From: Paraburkholderia panacisoli
GTDB taxonomy: Bacteria; Pseudomonadota; Gammaproteobacteria; Burkholderiales; Burkholderiaceae
NCBI RefSeq assembly: GCF_008369935.1
Contig: NZ_VTUZ01000070.1
Coordinates: 1 to 36,764 of the forward strand
Length of the DNA stretch: 36,764 nucleotides
Direction: 5' to 3'
The notes under the pieces: generated by a model
Database searches by the model: none
Told to the model about the DNA's origin: nothing
Seen by the model: only the letters and a program-made list of their open reading frames with translations
Part shown: piece by piece, positions 1 through 8,872 of the stretch
How the letters are laid out: every line of letters begins with the position of its first letter
Position numbering within the stretch: position 1 is the first letter of the stretch
Translations under genes and position numbers: made by a program

Positions 1-1
1 T

Positions 2-979
2 CCCGCGAAGCACAAGCCGGGTCTGGTGATGCATACCGCCGGCTGGCCGCTGGAAAACGACACCTACGGTGGCTCGTTCCTCTATCACTTGGATAACAAC
101 CAGGTGGTGGTCGGCTTCGTCGTTGGGCTCGGCTACACGAACCCATATCTGTCGCCGTTCGAGGAGTTCCAGCGCTACAAGACGCATCCGGCGATCCGCG
201 CGATCCTGGAAGGCGGCAAGCGCGTGTCGTATGGCGCGCGGGCGATCACGGCGGGCGGCCTGATGTCGCTGCCGAAGCTGGTGTTCCCGGGTGGCGCGCT
301 GGTCGGCGACGATGCGGGCTTCCTGAATGCGTCGCGGATCAAGGGTTCGCATGCGGCGATCAAGACCGGCATGCTCGCGGCCGAAGCCGCGTTCGACGCG
401 GTGCAGACTGGACGTCAGTCCGATGAACTCACCGCCTATCCGGAGAGCTTCAAGACTTCGTGGCTGCACAGCGAGCTGCATCGCGCGCGCAACTTCAAGC
501 AGTGGATGAGCAAGGGGCTGTATCTCGGCACGCTGATGGTCGGCATCGAGCAGAAGCTGCTGGGCGGCAACGTGCCGTGGACGCTGCATCATCAGCATTC
601 GGACCACGAGATGCTCAGGCCCGCTTCGCAGTGCAAGCCGATCACGTATCCGAAGCCGGATGGCAAGCTGACGTTCGGCCGTTTGTCTTCGGTGTTCATC
701 TCGAATACGAACCACGAAGAGAATCAGCCGGCGCACCTGACGCTGAAAGACCCGTCGGTGCCGGTCAGCGTGAACAGGCAGACCTATGCGGGTCCGGAAT
801 CGCGTTACTGCCCGGCAGCGGTGTACGAGTTCGTCAAGAACGACGACGGCAGCGAACGCCTGGTGATCAACGCGCAGAACTGCGTGCATTGCAAGACCTG
901 CGACATCAAGGACCCGACGCAGAACATCGTGTGGGTCACGCCAGAAGGTGGCGGCGGGCCGAACTACCCGAATATGTGA
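2..979 (+). CDS. Electron transfer flavoprotein-ubiquinone oxidoreductase (ETF-QO), 3' part
   Basis: This is the C-terminal part of ETF-QO, the membrane-associated FAD and 4Fe-4S enzyme that passes electrons from reduced ETF to ubiquinone. The reading frame is open to the left edge, so the FAD-binding N-terminus lies outside the window. The end carries the ferredoxin-like cluster region: a Cys in SRYCPAAVYEF, then NCVHCKTCDIKDP with three Cys, then the family-typical ending NIVWVTPEGGGGPNYPNM. The middle (GALVGDDAGFLNASRIKGSHAAIKTG) is the conserved FAD-domain segment. Codon use is strongly G/C in third position, as in a core gene. ETF-QO is the electron sink for acyl-CoA dehydrogenases, including the glutaryl-CoA dehydrogenase at 5.3-6.5 kb. 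Identification is firm; only the 5' end is missing. Confidence 0.95.
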   Translation, partial: PAKHKPGLVMHTAGWPLENDTYGGSFLYHLDNNQVVVGFVVGLGYTNPYLSPFEEFQRYKTHPAIRAILEGGKRVSYGARAITAGGLMSLPKLVFPGGALVGDDAGFLNASRIKGSHAAIKTGMLAAEAAFDAVQTGRQSDELTAYPESFKTSWLHSELHRARNFKQWMSKGLYLGTLMVGIEQKLLGGNVPWTLHHQHSDHEMLRPASQCKPITYPKPDGKLTFGRLSSVFISNTNHEENQPAHLTLKDPSVPVSVNRQTYAGPESRYCPAAVYEFVKNDDGSERLVINAQNCVHCKTCDIKDPTQNIVWVTPEGGGGPNYPNM

Positions 980-1036
980 GCTACGGGTATCGCTAGTCAG
1001 CATACCTCACCAACGCGTTATAGATGTGACCTATTC

Positions 1037-2002
1037 ATGTTCCCCGTACTAGTCAATATTTCTACCGCCGCGTGCGCTCCTTTTCCGGCTCTGCTCCTGG
1101 AAAACCGGGTGATGGCATTGACGTACTGGCGCTCCGCCGGCCTGCGGGGAACCGGTTCGATGGCGGAGTTTCTCGATGAGTGGGCCGTCAACTCGGACAT
1201 CCTCAGGCAGCTATGCCGTGCGGAATCCACACTGGACATCCTCGCAAAACACGGCGCTGATCATATTCCGTTCGAACTGCACGAGCCTGTCGCACCGCGG
1301 CAGGTCTACTGCACGATCGGAAACTATCGCAGCCAGATCGTTCAGTCCGCAGTCGACGCAGACAATGGGCGAAGCTTCGATGACAAGCGCGATGCAGCGC
1401 TGGCGGTCATCGAAACGCGTCGCCGCGAAGGTGCGCCCTACGTATGCCTGAAGGGAGCTGCCTGCGTATCCGGCCCGCATGAGACGCTGTCTGTCGAGGC
1501 AGGCATGTCCACGCTCGACTGGGAAGCCGAAATCGGAGTCGTCATGGGTCGCGCCGCTCACAATGTCGACGTAGAACATGCACTTGATTACGTTGCAGGC
1601 TACTGCGTGGTTAATGACATCACGCTACGCGAGCGCGTGTTCCGGCAAGACGCGCCAACACTCGGGACCGACTGGTTGCAGTCCAAGTCCCGGCGAGGCT
1701 GGTTGCCAACAGGTCCGTGGCTCGTGCCCGCGTGGGAGATCGATGATCCGGCGGTGCTTCGCCCCTGGCTACGCCTTAACGGCGACTTGATGCAGGACGG
1801 CATTGCAAGTGACATGATTTTCAGCATTGCTGAACAGATCGCTTATCTGTCGACCCAGACACCGCTAAAGCCCGGAGACCTGATCTGTACCGGAACACCC
1901 GCTGGAATTGGCAGTCACTACCGCCGGTATCTACGTGCGGGAGACGTCGTGCAAGCGGGAGTACACGGCTTGGGATCTCAACGGGTTTTATGCACGGACT
2001 GA
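1037..2002 (+). CDS. Fumarylacetoacetate hydrolase (FAH) family protein
   Basis: A 321-residue FAH-superfamily protein. These metal-dependent enzymes hydrolyse, decarboxylate or isomerise beta-diketo and 2-hydroxy-dienoic acids. The C-terminal fold shows the E-x-E metal motif in LDWEAEIGVVMG, the later acidic ligand in VVNDITLRE, and the family ending LKPGDLICTGTPAGIG. The start at 1037 is preferred over ATG 1109 because the extra segment (PFPALLLENRVMAL) matches the usual N-terminal lid domain of longer FAH proteins, though no good ribosome-binding site is visible. The next gene begins 42 bases after the stop, so the hydrolase and the hydroxyacid dehydrogenase are probably co-transcribed. 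The exact substrate cannot be read from the sequence. The paralogue at 19.4 kb is shorter and lacks the lid. Confidence 0.85.
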   Translation: MFPVLVNISTAACAPFPALLLENRVMALTYWRSAGLRGTGSMAEFLDEWAVNSDILRQLCRAESTLDILAKHGADHIPFELHEPVAPRQVYCTIGNYRSQIVQSAVDADNGRSFDDKRDAALAVIETRRREGAPYVCLKGAACVSGPHETLSVEAGMSTLDWEAEIGVVMGRAAHNVDVEHALDYVAGYCVVNDITLRERVFRQDAPTLGTDWLQSKSRRGWLPTGPWLVPAWEIDDPAVLRPWLRLNGDLMQDGIASDMIFSIAEQIAYLSTQTPLKPGDLICTGTPAGIGSHYRRYLRAGDVVQAGVHGLGSQRVLCTD

Positions 2003-2044
2003 GTCATACCGCTTTTTGACACTGTGGGAAGGAGGAGAAAAACC

Positions 2045-3010
2045 ATGTCTGCTACCGTATTGCTTACTGATTACGCCTGGCCGGATGATGCGATTGAGCG
2101 CCGCGTCATCGAATCTGCCGGCTTCCAGCTCATCACGGGGCCGGCCTCGCCTGCATCAGAGTCCGAAATCGATGCGCTGGTCGAACAACACCAGCCCGAT
2201 GCCATCATGACCTGTTGGGCAAAGGTGTCGTCCGCAGCGATTCGCGCCAGCGCCGGAATCAAGGTCGTGGCCCGGCTTGGCGTAGGCCTCGATAACATTG
2301 CAGTGCAGACTGCCACCGAACGTGGTATCTGGGTAACCAACGTGCCGGACTATTGCGTTGCGGAGGTATCCGACCATGCCGTGGGCTTCGCTCTCGCCTG
2401 GACCCGTGGGCTCATCAGCTTTGACCGCGAGGTCCGGTCGGGGAGATGGAACCCGGCCGGAGCAAATCTCAAACGGCTCGCAGACATGACCTGCGGAATC
2501 ATCGGCTACGGCCGCATCGGTCACGCAACCGCCTCCAAGCTGAACGCCTTTGGATGTCGCGTTCTTTCCCATACGCTGTATCCTCCCGCAGATATTCCAA
2601 ACGTTCAGTTCGTCGGACTGGAAGACCTGATGTCGGAAAGCGACATTGTCATCGTGCACGCGCCGCTCACCGACTCTACGTTTCATCTGATCAACCGCTC
2701 CAGCCTTGCGCTAATGAAACCAGGCGGTCTGCTGATCAACGTGAGCCGGGGAGGCATCGTGGATACGGACGCTGTAGTCGAGGCGCTGCAGACAGGACAA
2801 CTGTCAGGCGCCGCGCTGGATGTGCTCGAGATGGAGCCCAATGTGCCCGAAGCGCTTCTGTCGACCGGTGGCGCCATGCTGACTCCCCACGTCGCGTTTT
2901 CGTCAGACGCCTCCCTCGCTGAACTGCGCCGGCGCGCAGCGGAGGAAGTAGTTCGTGTGCTGGCGGGTGGGCTGCCCGAACACCCGTGCAACCAGCCTCA
3001 GCGCGCATAG
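2045..3010 (+). CDS. NAD-dependent D-2-hydroxyacid dehydrogenase
   Basis: A 321-residue enzyme of the 3-phosphoglycerate dehydrogenase/glyoxylate reductase family, expected to interconvert a 2-oxoacid and a D-2-hydroxyacid. The nucleotide-binding domain carries GYGRIG (about residues 154-159). The catalytic Arg235 lies in NVSRGGIVD, Glu264 in DVLEMEP and His282 in LTPHVAFSS, so the triad is complete. The start at 2045 is chosen over the upstream in-frame ATG at 2024 because a strong GGAGGAG ribosome-binding site lies just before it. There is no C-terminal ACT domain, so it is not a typical SerA. It follows the FAH protein by 42 bases and may act in the same pathway; the substrate is unknown. 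Confidence 0.9.
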   Translation: MSATVLLTDYAWPDDAIERRVIESAGFQLITGPASPASESEIDALVEQHQPDAIMTCWAKVSSAAIRASAGIKVVARLGVGLDNIAVQTATERGIWVTNVPDYCVAEVSDHAVGFALAWTRGLISFDREVRSGRWNPAGANLKRLADMTCGIIGYGRIGHATASKLNAFGCRVLSHTLYPPADIPNVQFVGLEDLMSESDIVIVHAPLTDSTFHLINRSSLALMKPGGLLINVSRGGIVDTDAVVEALQTGQLSGAALDVLEMEPNVPEALLSTGGAMLTPHVAFSSDASLAELRRRAAEEVVRVLAGGLPEHPCNQPQRA

Positions 3011-3152
3011 GTGCGCCGAACCGGCGAGCGGTGAAACTTAACAAACTGCACTATTCGAATAAGACTGCGATTGCAGCCACATCCATGGCCCCGGAGAAGC
3101 ATGCCACGGCCCTCGACATCGCAACGTAGCTCTGGTTATCTGCTGAGGCAAC

Positions 3153-4190
3153 ATGAAATCTTCCGCAACAAACGCTCTTCCTGATGCCGAGTACACGGCG
3201 CTCATCACCTTCCTTGTCTCTCATGGGCAAATGGAGGCCAGTGAAGAGCCGTGGTGCAGCCGGTTGACCGGTGGCGTGTCATCGGACATCTGGAAAGTCG
3301 AGCTGCCTCGCCGTACGCTCTGCGTCAAACGTGCGTTGGGCAAGCTGAACGTCGCAGCAGAATGGGAGGCCCCGCTAACACGCAATGCCTATGAGTGGGC
3401 ATGGCTGCAATTCGCCGCGGAGCAGGCTCCTGAGAACGTCCCACAGCCGATCGCAAGGGACGCAGACGCCGGACTTTTCGCAATGTCTTTCCTGCCCCCG
3501 GCGCTTTATCCCGTCTGGAAGACCCAGTTGATGGCTGGCCATGTGCAGGCGTCTGTAGCAGGTGAGGTTGGCAACCTCCTCGCCCGGCTGCATGGGGCCA
3601 GCGCAGCTCGCCCGGAACTCGAAGCAAGGTTCGATTCGGTTGAGAACTTCTACGCGCTTCGCCTCGAACCCTATCTCGTTGCAACTGCGGCGAGGAACGT
3701 CGACGTAGCCGAGGTGCTACTGGCAATTGCACAGCGCACCCGTGACACGCGCCTTGCTCTGGTTCATGGAGACGTAAGCCCGAAGAATATCCTTGTCGGC
3801 CCCAATGGCCCCGTATTCCTTGACGCCGAGTGCGCATGGTATGGAGACCCCGCTTTCGACCTGGCCTTCTGCCTCAATCACCTATTGCTGAAATGCCTCG
3901 CGCTCCCTGATGCATGTGATGCCCTTATCGGCTGCTTCACGACGTTGGCCGATCACTATCTTCGAAAGGTCAGTTGGGAACCGGCCGTTGAGCTCGAAGC
4001 GCGCGCGGCGAGTCTCCTGCCTGCCCTGATGTTAGCCCGTGTCGACGGCAAGTCGCCTGTCGAATACATCACCCGTGACGAACACAAACGTCTGGTCCGC
4101 GTCACAGCGCGCGGTTTCCTGCATGAACCCGCCGCCAGGTTGATGGATATTGCAGACGCCTGGCGCGCCGCATTGGCACCGACGTCCTGA
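3153..4190 (+). CDS. Aminoglycoside phosphotransferase (APH) fold kinase
   Basis: A 345-residue small-molecule kinase of the APH/choline kinase/methylthioribose kinase fold. The catalytic loop reads LVHGDVSPKN with Asp207 and Asn212, and the metal-binding segment VFLDAECAWYGDPAFDL has Asp224. A candidate ATP-binding lysine is in LCVKRA near residue 59, with the preceding loop LTGGVSSDIWKV. Length and motifs resemble metabolic kinases rather than drug-resistance enzymes, so an antibiotic role should not be assumed. It starts 142 bases after the hydroxyacid dehydrogenase stop, so operon membership is possible but not certain. A perfect 12-bp hairpin follows the stop. Confidence 0.85.
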   Translation: MKSSATNALPDAEYTALITFLVSHGQMEASEEPWCSRLTGGVSSDIWKVELPRRTLCVKRALGKLNVAAEWEAPLTRNAYEWAWLQFAAEQAPENVPQPIARDADAGLFAMSFLPPALYPVWKTQLMAGHVQASVAGEVGNLLARLHGASAARPELEARFDSVENFYALRLEPYLVATAARNVDVAEVLLAIAQRTRDTRLALVHGDVSPKNILVGPNGPVFLDAECAWYGDPAFDLAFCLNHLLLKCLALPDACDALIGCFTTLADHYLRKVSWEPAVELEARAASLLPALMLARVDGKSPVEYITRDEHKRLVRVTARGFLHEPAARLMDIADAWRAALAPTS

Positions 4191-4200
4191 ATCGCTGTGC

Positions 4201-4230
4201 CGCAGCGCAGAGCCCCTGCTCTGCGCTGCG
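4201..4230. terminator. Stem-loop between convergent genes
   Basis: A perfect 12-bp inverted repeat, CGCAGCGCAGAG, a 6-base loop, then its reverse complement. It lies 10 bases after the kinase stop and about 40 bases beyond the 3' end of the convergent LysR gene. There is no T-run on either side, so it is a terminator-like hairpin rather than a textbook intrinsic terminator. Confidence 0.55.
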
Positions 4231-4270
4231 CCGCTGTACCTGTTCGCTGGCACATGCATCGGGCGGAGCG

Positions 4271-5209
4271 TCAGAGTTCGCCAGCCGGTTGATCTGACAT
4301 AACCGCGCTGCCTGAATCAACATAGTGCATAGCTTGCGTAACGAGCCACGTTCTGAATGCCATCAATGCTCCGTCTTCAGATCTCTCGTCTGGAAGAATA
4401 AGAAAATATGGGCGATCGCTTGGATGAGTCCGGCCTCCGATAATGGTCAGTTGCCCTTCGGTGAGTTCCGTCTCGATCAGCAATCGAGGAATAAGAGCGA
4501 GACCCATACCCTGTATCGCCGCTTCCGCGTGCATCGAAAACAGCTCCAGCCGCGGACCTGTCATATCACCTTCGATCTGCAAGCCCTGCAAGGCGAACCA
4601 CTGCCGCCACGCGTAGGGACGAGTACTCTGCTGCAATAGCGTGTACTTCCACCAGTCCTCTTCCGGAATCTCCGCGCCCGGTGCGATCAGACGCGGACTG
4701 CATACCGCCACCAAGTCCTCATTCATCAGAAAGTACCGGCTGGTTCCTGGCCAAGGCGAACGCCCGGGATGGATCGCCGCATCGAAAGCGCTCTCCGAAA
4801 AGAGGAATGGCCGCGTCTGCGCAGAAAAGTTGATCGTTATCCCGGGATGCAGAGCCGCAAATAGCGGCAAACGCGGGAGCAGCCATTTAGTGGCAAACGT
4901 CGGCACCACCGCGAGTTCAAGAGCGCCGCGCGCACCACCCTTCGCCATCAGGTTCAACGTGTCCCGTTCCACTTCATCGAGCCGTTGCCGGACCTGACGG
5001 CTATACGTCAGGCCAGCCTCCGTCAGATACACACCTCGTTGCGTGCGGCGGAAGAGCCTGACGCCGAGAAAATCCTCGAGTGCCGCAATCTGGCGACACA
5101 CAGCGCTCTGCGTGACCGCGAGTTCGTCGGCTGCTTTGGTGAAACTCTGATGGGTGGCAGCAGACTCGAACATCGCGAGTGCTGTGGTGCTAGGAATTCT
5201 TCGTCGCAT
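4271..5209 (-). CDS. LysR-family regulator (GcvA-like), probable activator of the glutarate genes
   Basis: A LysR-type transcription factor. The N-terminal winged helix reads TTALAMFESAATHQSFTKAADELAVTQSAVCRQIAALED, followed by the linker helix and a periplasmic-binding-like effector domain (YAWRQWFALQGL is typical of the GcvA subgroup). The start at MRRRIPSTTAL (5209) fits the family; an in-frame ATG at 5263 would add 18 residues that run into the shared promoter. It is divergent from glutaryl-CoA dehydrogenase with about 125 bases between the start codons. In pseudomonads and burkholderias a LysR gene in this position (called GcdR) activates glutarate degradation, so that role is inferred from context. 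Confidence 0.9.
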   Translation of the reverse strand: MRRRIPSTTALAMFESAATHQSFTKAADELAVTQSAVCRQIAALEDFLGVRLFRRTQRGVYLTEAGLTYSRQVRQRLDEVERDTLNLMAKGGARGALELAVVPTFATKWLLPRLPLFAALHPGITINFSAQTRPFLFSESAFDAAIHPGRSPWPGTSRYFLMNEDLVAVCSPRLIAPGAEIPEEDWWKYTLLQQSTRPYAWRQWFALQGLQIEGDMTGPRLELFSMHAEAAIQGMGLALIPRLLIETELTEGQLTIIGGRTHPSDRPYFLILPDERSEDGALMAFRTWLVTQAMHYVDSGSAVMSDQPAGEL

Positions 5210-5267
5210 GCGTGGTGCCGATATCGGTGGTCCGGAGTACAGGTTTTGCACAGGTGAGTGCATTTAA

Positions 5268-5292
5268 ATTGGTTGTACAGAACTTATCCAAT
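5268..5292. promoter_or_regulatory. Candidate LysR binding site between lysR and gcdH
   Basis: The divergent intergenic region holds ATTGG, 15 bases, then CCAAT: a dyad of the size and position expected for a LysR recognition site, centred about 55 bases upstream of the glutaryl-CoA dehydrogenase start. Only the 5-bp arms match, so this is suggestive. Confidence 0.4.
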
Positions 5293-5334
5293 GCTTACCC
5301 TACCTGATCCATAGCTATTGCAGAGAGACCTGTC

Positions 5335-6522
5335 ATGACTTTATCGCACAACCGCGTCGCATTCCAATGGGAAGATCCCCTGCTTCTCAACGAACAGTTG
5401 GACGCAGAGGAACGAATGGTGCGCGACTCCGCCCGCGCCTATTGTCAGGAACAGCTTGCGCCTCGCGTATTGCAGGCCTTCCGCAATGAACAGACGGACC
5501 CAGGGATTTTTCGCGAGATGGGTGCACTCGGCTTGCTGGGCTCTACCATCCCCGCAGCCTATGGTGGAGCAGACATGAACTACGTTTGCTACGGCCTGGT
5601 GGCGCGCGAAGTCGAGGCGGTCGATTCCGGCTACCGCTCGATGATGAGCGTGCAAAGCTCGCTCGTGATGGTACCAATCAACGAGTTCGGCAACGAGTCT
5701 ACAAAGCAGAAGTATTTGCCCGGACTGGCCAGCGGCGAATTGATCGGTTGCTCCGGCCTGACAGAGCCCAATCACGGTTCGGACCCCGGCAGCATGATTA
5801 GCCGGGCGAAAAGGGTCGCGGGTGGCTACTCGCTGACCGGCGCGAAGATGTGGATCACGAATAGCCCGATTGCCGACGTGTTCGTCGTGTGGGCAAAGGA
5901 TGACGAGGGCGCCATTCGTGGCTTCGTGCTGGAGAAAGGCTGGAAGGGACTCTCTGCACCGGCTATCCACGGCAAGGTCGGGCTGCGCGCCAGCATCACT
6001 GGCGAGATCGTGATGGACGAAGTGTTTTGCCCTGAAGAAAACGCTTTTCCGGATGTGCGCGGCCTGAAGGGCCCGTTCACCTGTCTGAACTCCGCCCGCT
6101 ATGGCATCGCGTGGGGTGCGCTAGGCGCCGCGGAAGACTGTTTTCAGCGGGCGCGTCAGTATGTACTCGATCGCAAACAGTTCGGCAAGCCGCTGGCCGC
6201 CAACCAGCTGATCCAGAAGAAGCTGGCAGACATGATGACCGATATCACGCTCGGTTTACAGGGCTGTCTGCGTCTGGGCCGCATGAAAGACGAAGGCACG
6301 GCGGCCGTCGAAATTACCTCGATCATGAAGCGCAACAGCTGCGGCAACGCGCTCGACATCGCCCGGATCGCTCGCGACATCATGGGTGGCAATGGCATCA
6401 GCGATGAATTCGGCGTGGCACGGCATCTCGTCAATCTCGAAGTCGTGAACACGTACGAAGGAACCCACGACATTCATGCGCTGATACTCGGTCGGGCGAT
6501 CACGAGCATCGCCGCTTTCTAG
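5335..6522 (+). CDS. gcdH: Glutaryl-CoA dehydrogenase
   Basis: A 395-residue FAD-dependent acyl-CoA dehydrogenase that oxidises and decarboxylates glutaryl-CoA to crotonyl-CoA, the key step in degrading lysine, tryptophan and glutarate. The catalytic base is Glu375 in VNTYEGTHDIHALILGR, the position used by glutaryl- and medium-chain acyl-CoA dehydrogenases. Arg101 in YRSMMSVQSSL is in the segment where glutaryl-CoA dehydrogenases carry the arginine that binds the substrate carboxylate. The flavin-binding segments LTEPNHGSDPGSM and KMWITNSPIADVFVVWAKD are intact. Length is normal. The CoA-transferase starts 11 bases after the stop. Electrons would pass by ETF to the ETF-QO encoded at the left edge. 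Confidence 0.95.
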   Translation: MTLSHNRVAFQWEDPLLLNEQLDAEERMVRDSARAYCQEQLAPRVLQAFRNEQTDPGIFREMGALGLLGSTIPAAYGGADMNYVCYGLVAREVEAVDSGYRSMMSVQSSLVMVPINEFGNESTKQKYLPGLASGELIGCSGLTEPNHGSDPGSMISRAKRVAGGYSLTGAKMWITNSPIADVFVVWAKDDEGAIRGFVLEKGWKGLSAPAIHGKVGLRASITGEIVMDEVFCPEENAFPDVRGLKGPFTCLNSARYGIAWGALGAAEDCFQRARQYVLDRKQFGKPLAANQLIQKKLADMMTDITLGLQGCLRLGRMKDEGTAAVEITSIMKRNSCGNALDIARIARDIMGGNGISDEFGVARHLVNLEVVNTYEGTHDIHALILGRAITSIAAF

Positions 6523-6533
6523 TCGGCACGATC

Positions 6534-7766
6534 ATGACAAACTCCAACGAAGCGCTGTCAGGTCTCCGGGTCCTTGACCTGTCGCGCGTATTGGCCGGAC
6601 CGTGGGCGGGTCAGCTATTAGCGGACCTGGGCGCGGATGTCGTCAAGGTCGAACGCCCGAACACGGGCGACGATACCCGGGCCTGGGGGCCGCCGTGGCT
6701 TGAAGATACAGAAGGACGCTCAAGCGGCCAGTCGGCTTACTATCTCAGCGCGAACCGGAACAAGCGGTCCATTACCGTCGACATCGCACACCCTGAAGGC
6801 CAGCAACTTATCCGGAGACTGGCCAGGGATGCCGATGTGGTCATTGAGAACTTCAAGGTCGACGGGCTTCGTCAGTACGAGCTCGACTATGAGAGCCTTT
6901 CGGCGATCAATCCGCGTCTCGTCTATTGCTCCGTCACCGGTTTTGGCCAGACAGGGCCATCTTCCTCACGCGCAGGATATGACTTCCTTATCCAGGGCAT
7001 GGGCGGCCTGATGAGTATCACTGGTCGCCCGGACGGCGAAGAAGGTGCTGGGCCGCTCAAGGTTGGCGTCGCGTTGACCGATGTGATGACAGGCCTTTAC
7101 GCGACCGTGGCGGTACTCAGCGCACTTGCTGCTCGCCACAAGACGGGCCGCGGGCAGCACATTGACGTCGCATTGCTGGATGTCCAGATCGCGTCGCTCG
7201 CCAACCAGGCGTCCAACTATCTGGTCGGTGGAAGCGCGCCCACACGCATGGGAAACGCCCACCCCAACATCGTGCCCTATCAGGACTTTCCGACCGCGGA
7301 CGGTTACATGATCATCGCCGTTGGTAACGATCGGCAGTTCGCCAGTTTCTGCAATGCATTGGGCCATTCCGAGTGGGCCGGAGACCAGCGTTTCGCCACG
7401 AATCCCGCGCGCGTCAAGAATCGAACACGGTTAGTCGCCTGGATCAACCGTGTCACAGTAGAACGGCCAACCTCCGAATGGGTCAGTCTGATGGAGATCG
7501 CCGGCGTCCCCTGCGGCCCGATAAATACTCTCGACAGAGTCTTCGACGATCCACAGGTCAAGGCGCGCGCAATGAGAATAGAGATGGCTCACTCCGTTGC
7601 CGGAACGGTTCCGCTCGTTGCAAATCCGATCCGGATGTCAGAAACCCCGGTGTCCTATCGTCGAGCGCCTCCAACATTGGGCGAACACACCTCCGAAGTA
7701 CTGCAATCCTGGTTGGGCATGGGAGAAGACGAAGTTCAGGCACTGTGCGAACTCGGCGTCGTCTAG
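6534..7766 (+). CDS. Class III (CaiB/BaiF) CoA-transferase, probable succinyl-CoA:glutarate CoA-transferase
   Basis: A 410-residue family III CoA-transferase. The N-terminus ALSGLRVLDLSRVLAGPWAGQLLADLGADVVKVE is diagnostic, and Asp183 in KVGVALTDVMTGLYA matches the aspartate that forms the acyl-anhydride intermediate in formyl-CoA transferase. It sits 11 bases downstream of glutaryl-CoA dehydrogenase and is surely co-transcribed. By analogy with known gcdH-CoA-transferase pairs, it should load CoA onto glutarate from succinyl-CoA. Family membership is certain; the glutarate assignment rests on the neighbour. Confidence 0.9.
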   Translation: MTNSNEALSGLRVLDLSRVLAGPWAGQLLADLGADVVKVERPNTGDDTRAWGPPWLEDTEGRSSGQSAYYLSANRNKRSITVDIAHPEGQQLIRRLARDADVVIENFKVDGLRQYELDYESLSAINPRLVYCSVTGFGQTGPSSSRAGYDFLIQGMGGLMSITGRPDGEEGAGPLKVGVALTDVMTGLYATVAVLSALAARHKTGRGQHIDVALLDVQIASLANQASNYLVGGSAPTRMGNAHPNIVPYQDFPTADGYMIIAVGNDRQFASFCNALGHSEWAGDQRFATNPARVKNRTRLVAWINRVTVERPTSEWVSLMEIAGVPCGPINTLDRVFDDPQVKARAMRIEMAHSVAGTVPLVANPIRMSETPVSYRRAPPTLGEHTSEVLQSWLGMGEDEVQALCELGVV

Positions 7767-7776
7767 CACATAAGGT

Positions 7777-7817
7777 AAGCACGGCATCGGCCGCTATTCC
7801 CGGTTCGATGCGTGCTT
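7777..7817 (+). terminator. Imperfect stem-loop after the CoA-transferase
   Basis: The arms AAGCACG and CGTGCTT, extended by CATCG/CGATG with one bulged base, form a long hairpin starting 11 bases after the stop. No clear T-tract follows. It is a possible terminator of the gcdH operon. Confidence 0.4.
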
Positions 7818-7971
7818 CGCGATTGCCCCGGATGTACGCCTCTCCCAATCCCTGCAATCTTTTGACGAACACGCCCCGCAAGCCCAAACAGCTTCGGCTT
7901 GCTTCACCTCCGCTCGATCTCGACCAGGCTAGGGTCCACAGGCGAGCGACAGGCGTGGAGGGAATCAGACT

Positions 7972-8403
7972 ATGAACAACAAGCAGCGCCAGATGGCCAA
8001 GCAAGATGTTTCCCCCTGGCGACAAACCGTTGACCTGTTGGTGAAACTCACCGCACCCCGAAGAATCAGGAATTCCGTTGGCACCGCCATCGCGGTTGCA
8101 CCCAGAACGACCGGGCCGGTCGAGATCCGCCATTACGCTATTGAAGAAGTTCACGTTACTGTCCTCGATCGCCCCACCTCGCTAACCGCAATCATCGCCT
8201 GGCGCGACCCGACAGAATGCAGATATGGCGAACAGCGATGGCGCGGCGGAGTAGCCCGCTCCAAGGGAACGTGTGCGCTGACCGGACGCGCAATCAAACG
8301 GGGCGACGCGATCTATCGTCCGCAACGAAGAGTTCCGCCGCCGGTCAATGCCGGTGCTATGATTCTGTCTGACGCGGTACAAGCGGTCCCGCGAATGCGC
8401 TGA
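7972..8403 (+). CDS. DUF3331 domain protein
   Basis: A 143-residue small basic protein of the DUF3331 family, which I know mainly from Burkholderia and relatives. The diagnostic stretch is AIIAWRDPTECRYGEQRWRGG, followed by CALTGRAIKRGDAIYRPQRR and NAGAMIL near the C-terminus. The single visible CxLTG(x)xI-R-GD motif resembles a half zinc-binding or treble-clef element, but function is unknown. A good ribosome-binding site (GGAGGGA) lies about 10 bases before the ATG. It stands alone, between the glutarate operon and a LysR gene. Confidence 0.8.
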   Translation: MNNKQRQMAKQDVSPWRQTVDLLVKLTAPRRIRNSVGTAIAVAPRTTGPVEIRHYAIEEVHVTVLDRPTSLTAIIAWRDPTECRYGEQRWRGGVARSKGTCALTGRAIKRGDAIYRPQRRVPPPVNAGAMILSDAVQAVPRMR

Positions 8404-8866
8404 CAATCGGCGTGGAGTCAAGTCTCCGTGAGCGTTGACCGTCTTGCGATAACTCGAACGGCGGTACTTGCGCACCGCGCGCCTTGCCGTCGATGCGGGT
8501 CAAGTCAATAGCCCCTGTAGCTGGCACCTCTCGGGTCTGGTCGGCATCTGCCTGGATGACTCTTTCATCGATGGCCAGGCGCGGACCGCGACGTTGAGCT
8601 CTCAAGCCATTAGAGGATGAATGCATTCCGGTTTCGATGCGACGCTGCCGCAAATTCCGCGATGGCGCCTGGCACCGTTGCCCGCCTGTTATCGCCTGAT
8701 GAGGTAGATCACCTCATTGTCTGCGCTGCCGACGTTGACAGGTTAAGAACCGGGCGTTCAACGGACCAGCGGCACTTTGCTTACCGGCTGGCAGTGGTGA
8801 GCCGTCGTTCGAGCCGCGGCGCACATGGAGAGTCTGTCACGTCGCTCGATGAACCCCGCACGGCTT
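8404..8866. other. Stretch without a convincing gene
   Basis: About 460 bases between DUF3331 and the second LysR gene. Short open frames exist on both strands, but none has a ribosome-binding site, a recognisable motif or consistent codon use. One leftward frame (VRKYRRSSYRKTVN) has a faint transposase-like look that I could not support. Confidence 0.4.
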
Positions 8867-8872
8867 ATGGAT

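Noticed and set aside
460..996. Long second open frame inside the ETF-QO gene
   Set aside because: It is a shadow of a high-GC gene; the ETF-QO frame has clear motifs and the other frame has none.
2156..2686. Antisense 176-codon frame in the hydroxyacid dehydrogenase
   Set aside because: It is a shadow frame; the dehydrogenase carries the full catalytic triad and ribosome-binding site.
3153..4190. Reading the APH-fold kinase as an antibiotic resistance gene
   Set aside because: The fold is shared with metabolic kinases and the neighbours are catabolic enzymes; nothing points to a drug substrate.
8404..8866. Leftward frames resembling an IS3-type transposase remnant
   Set aside because: Only a few residues look similar; no inverted repeats, frameshift signal or catalytic motif could be found.
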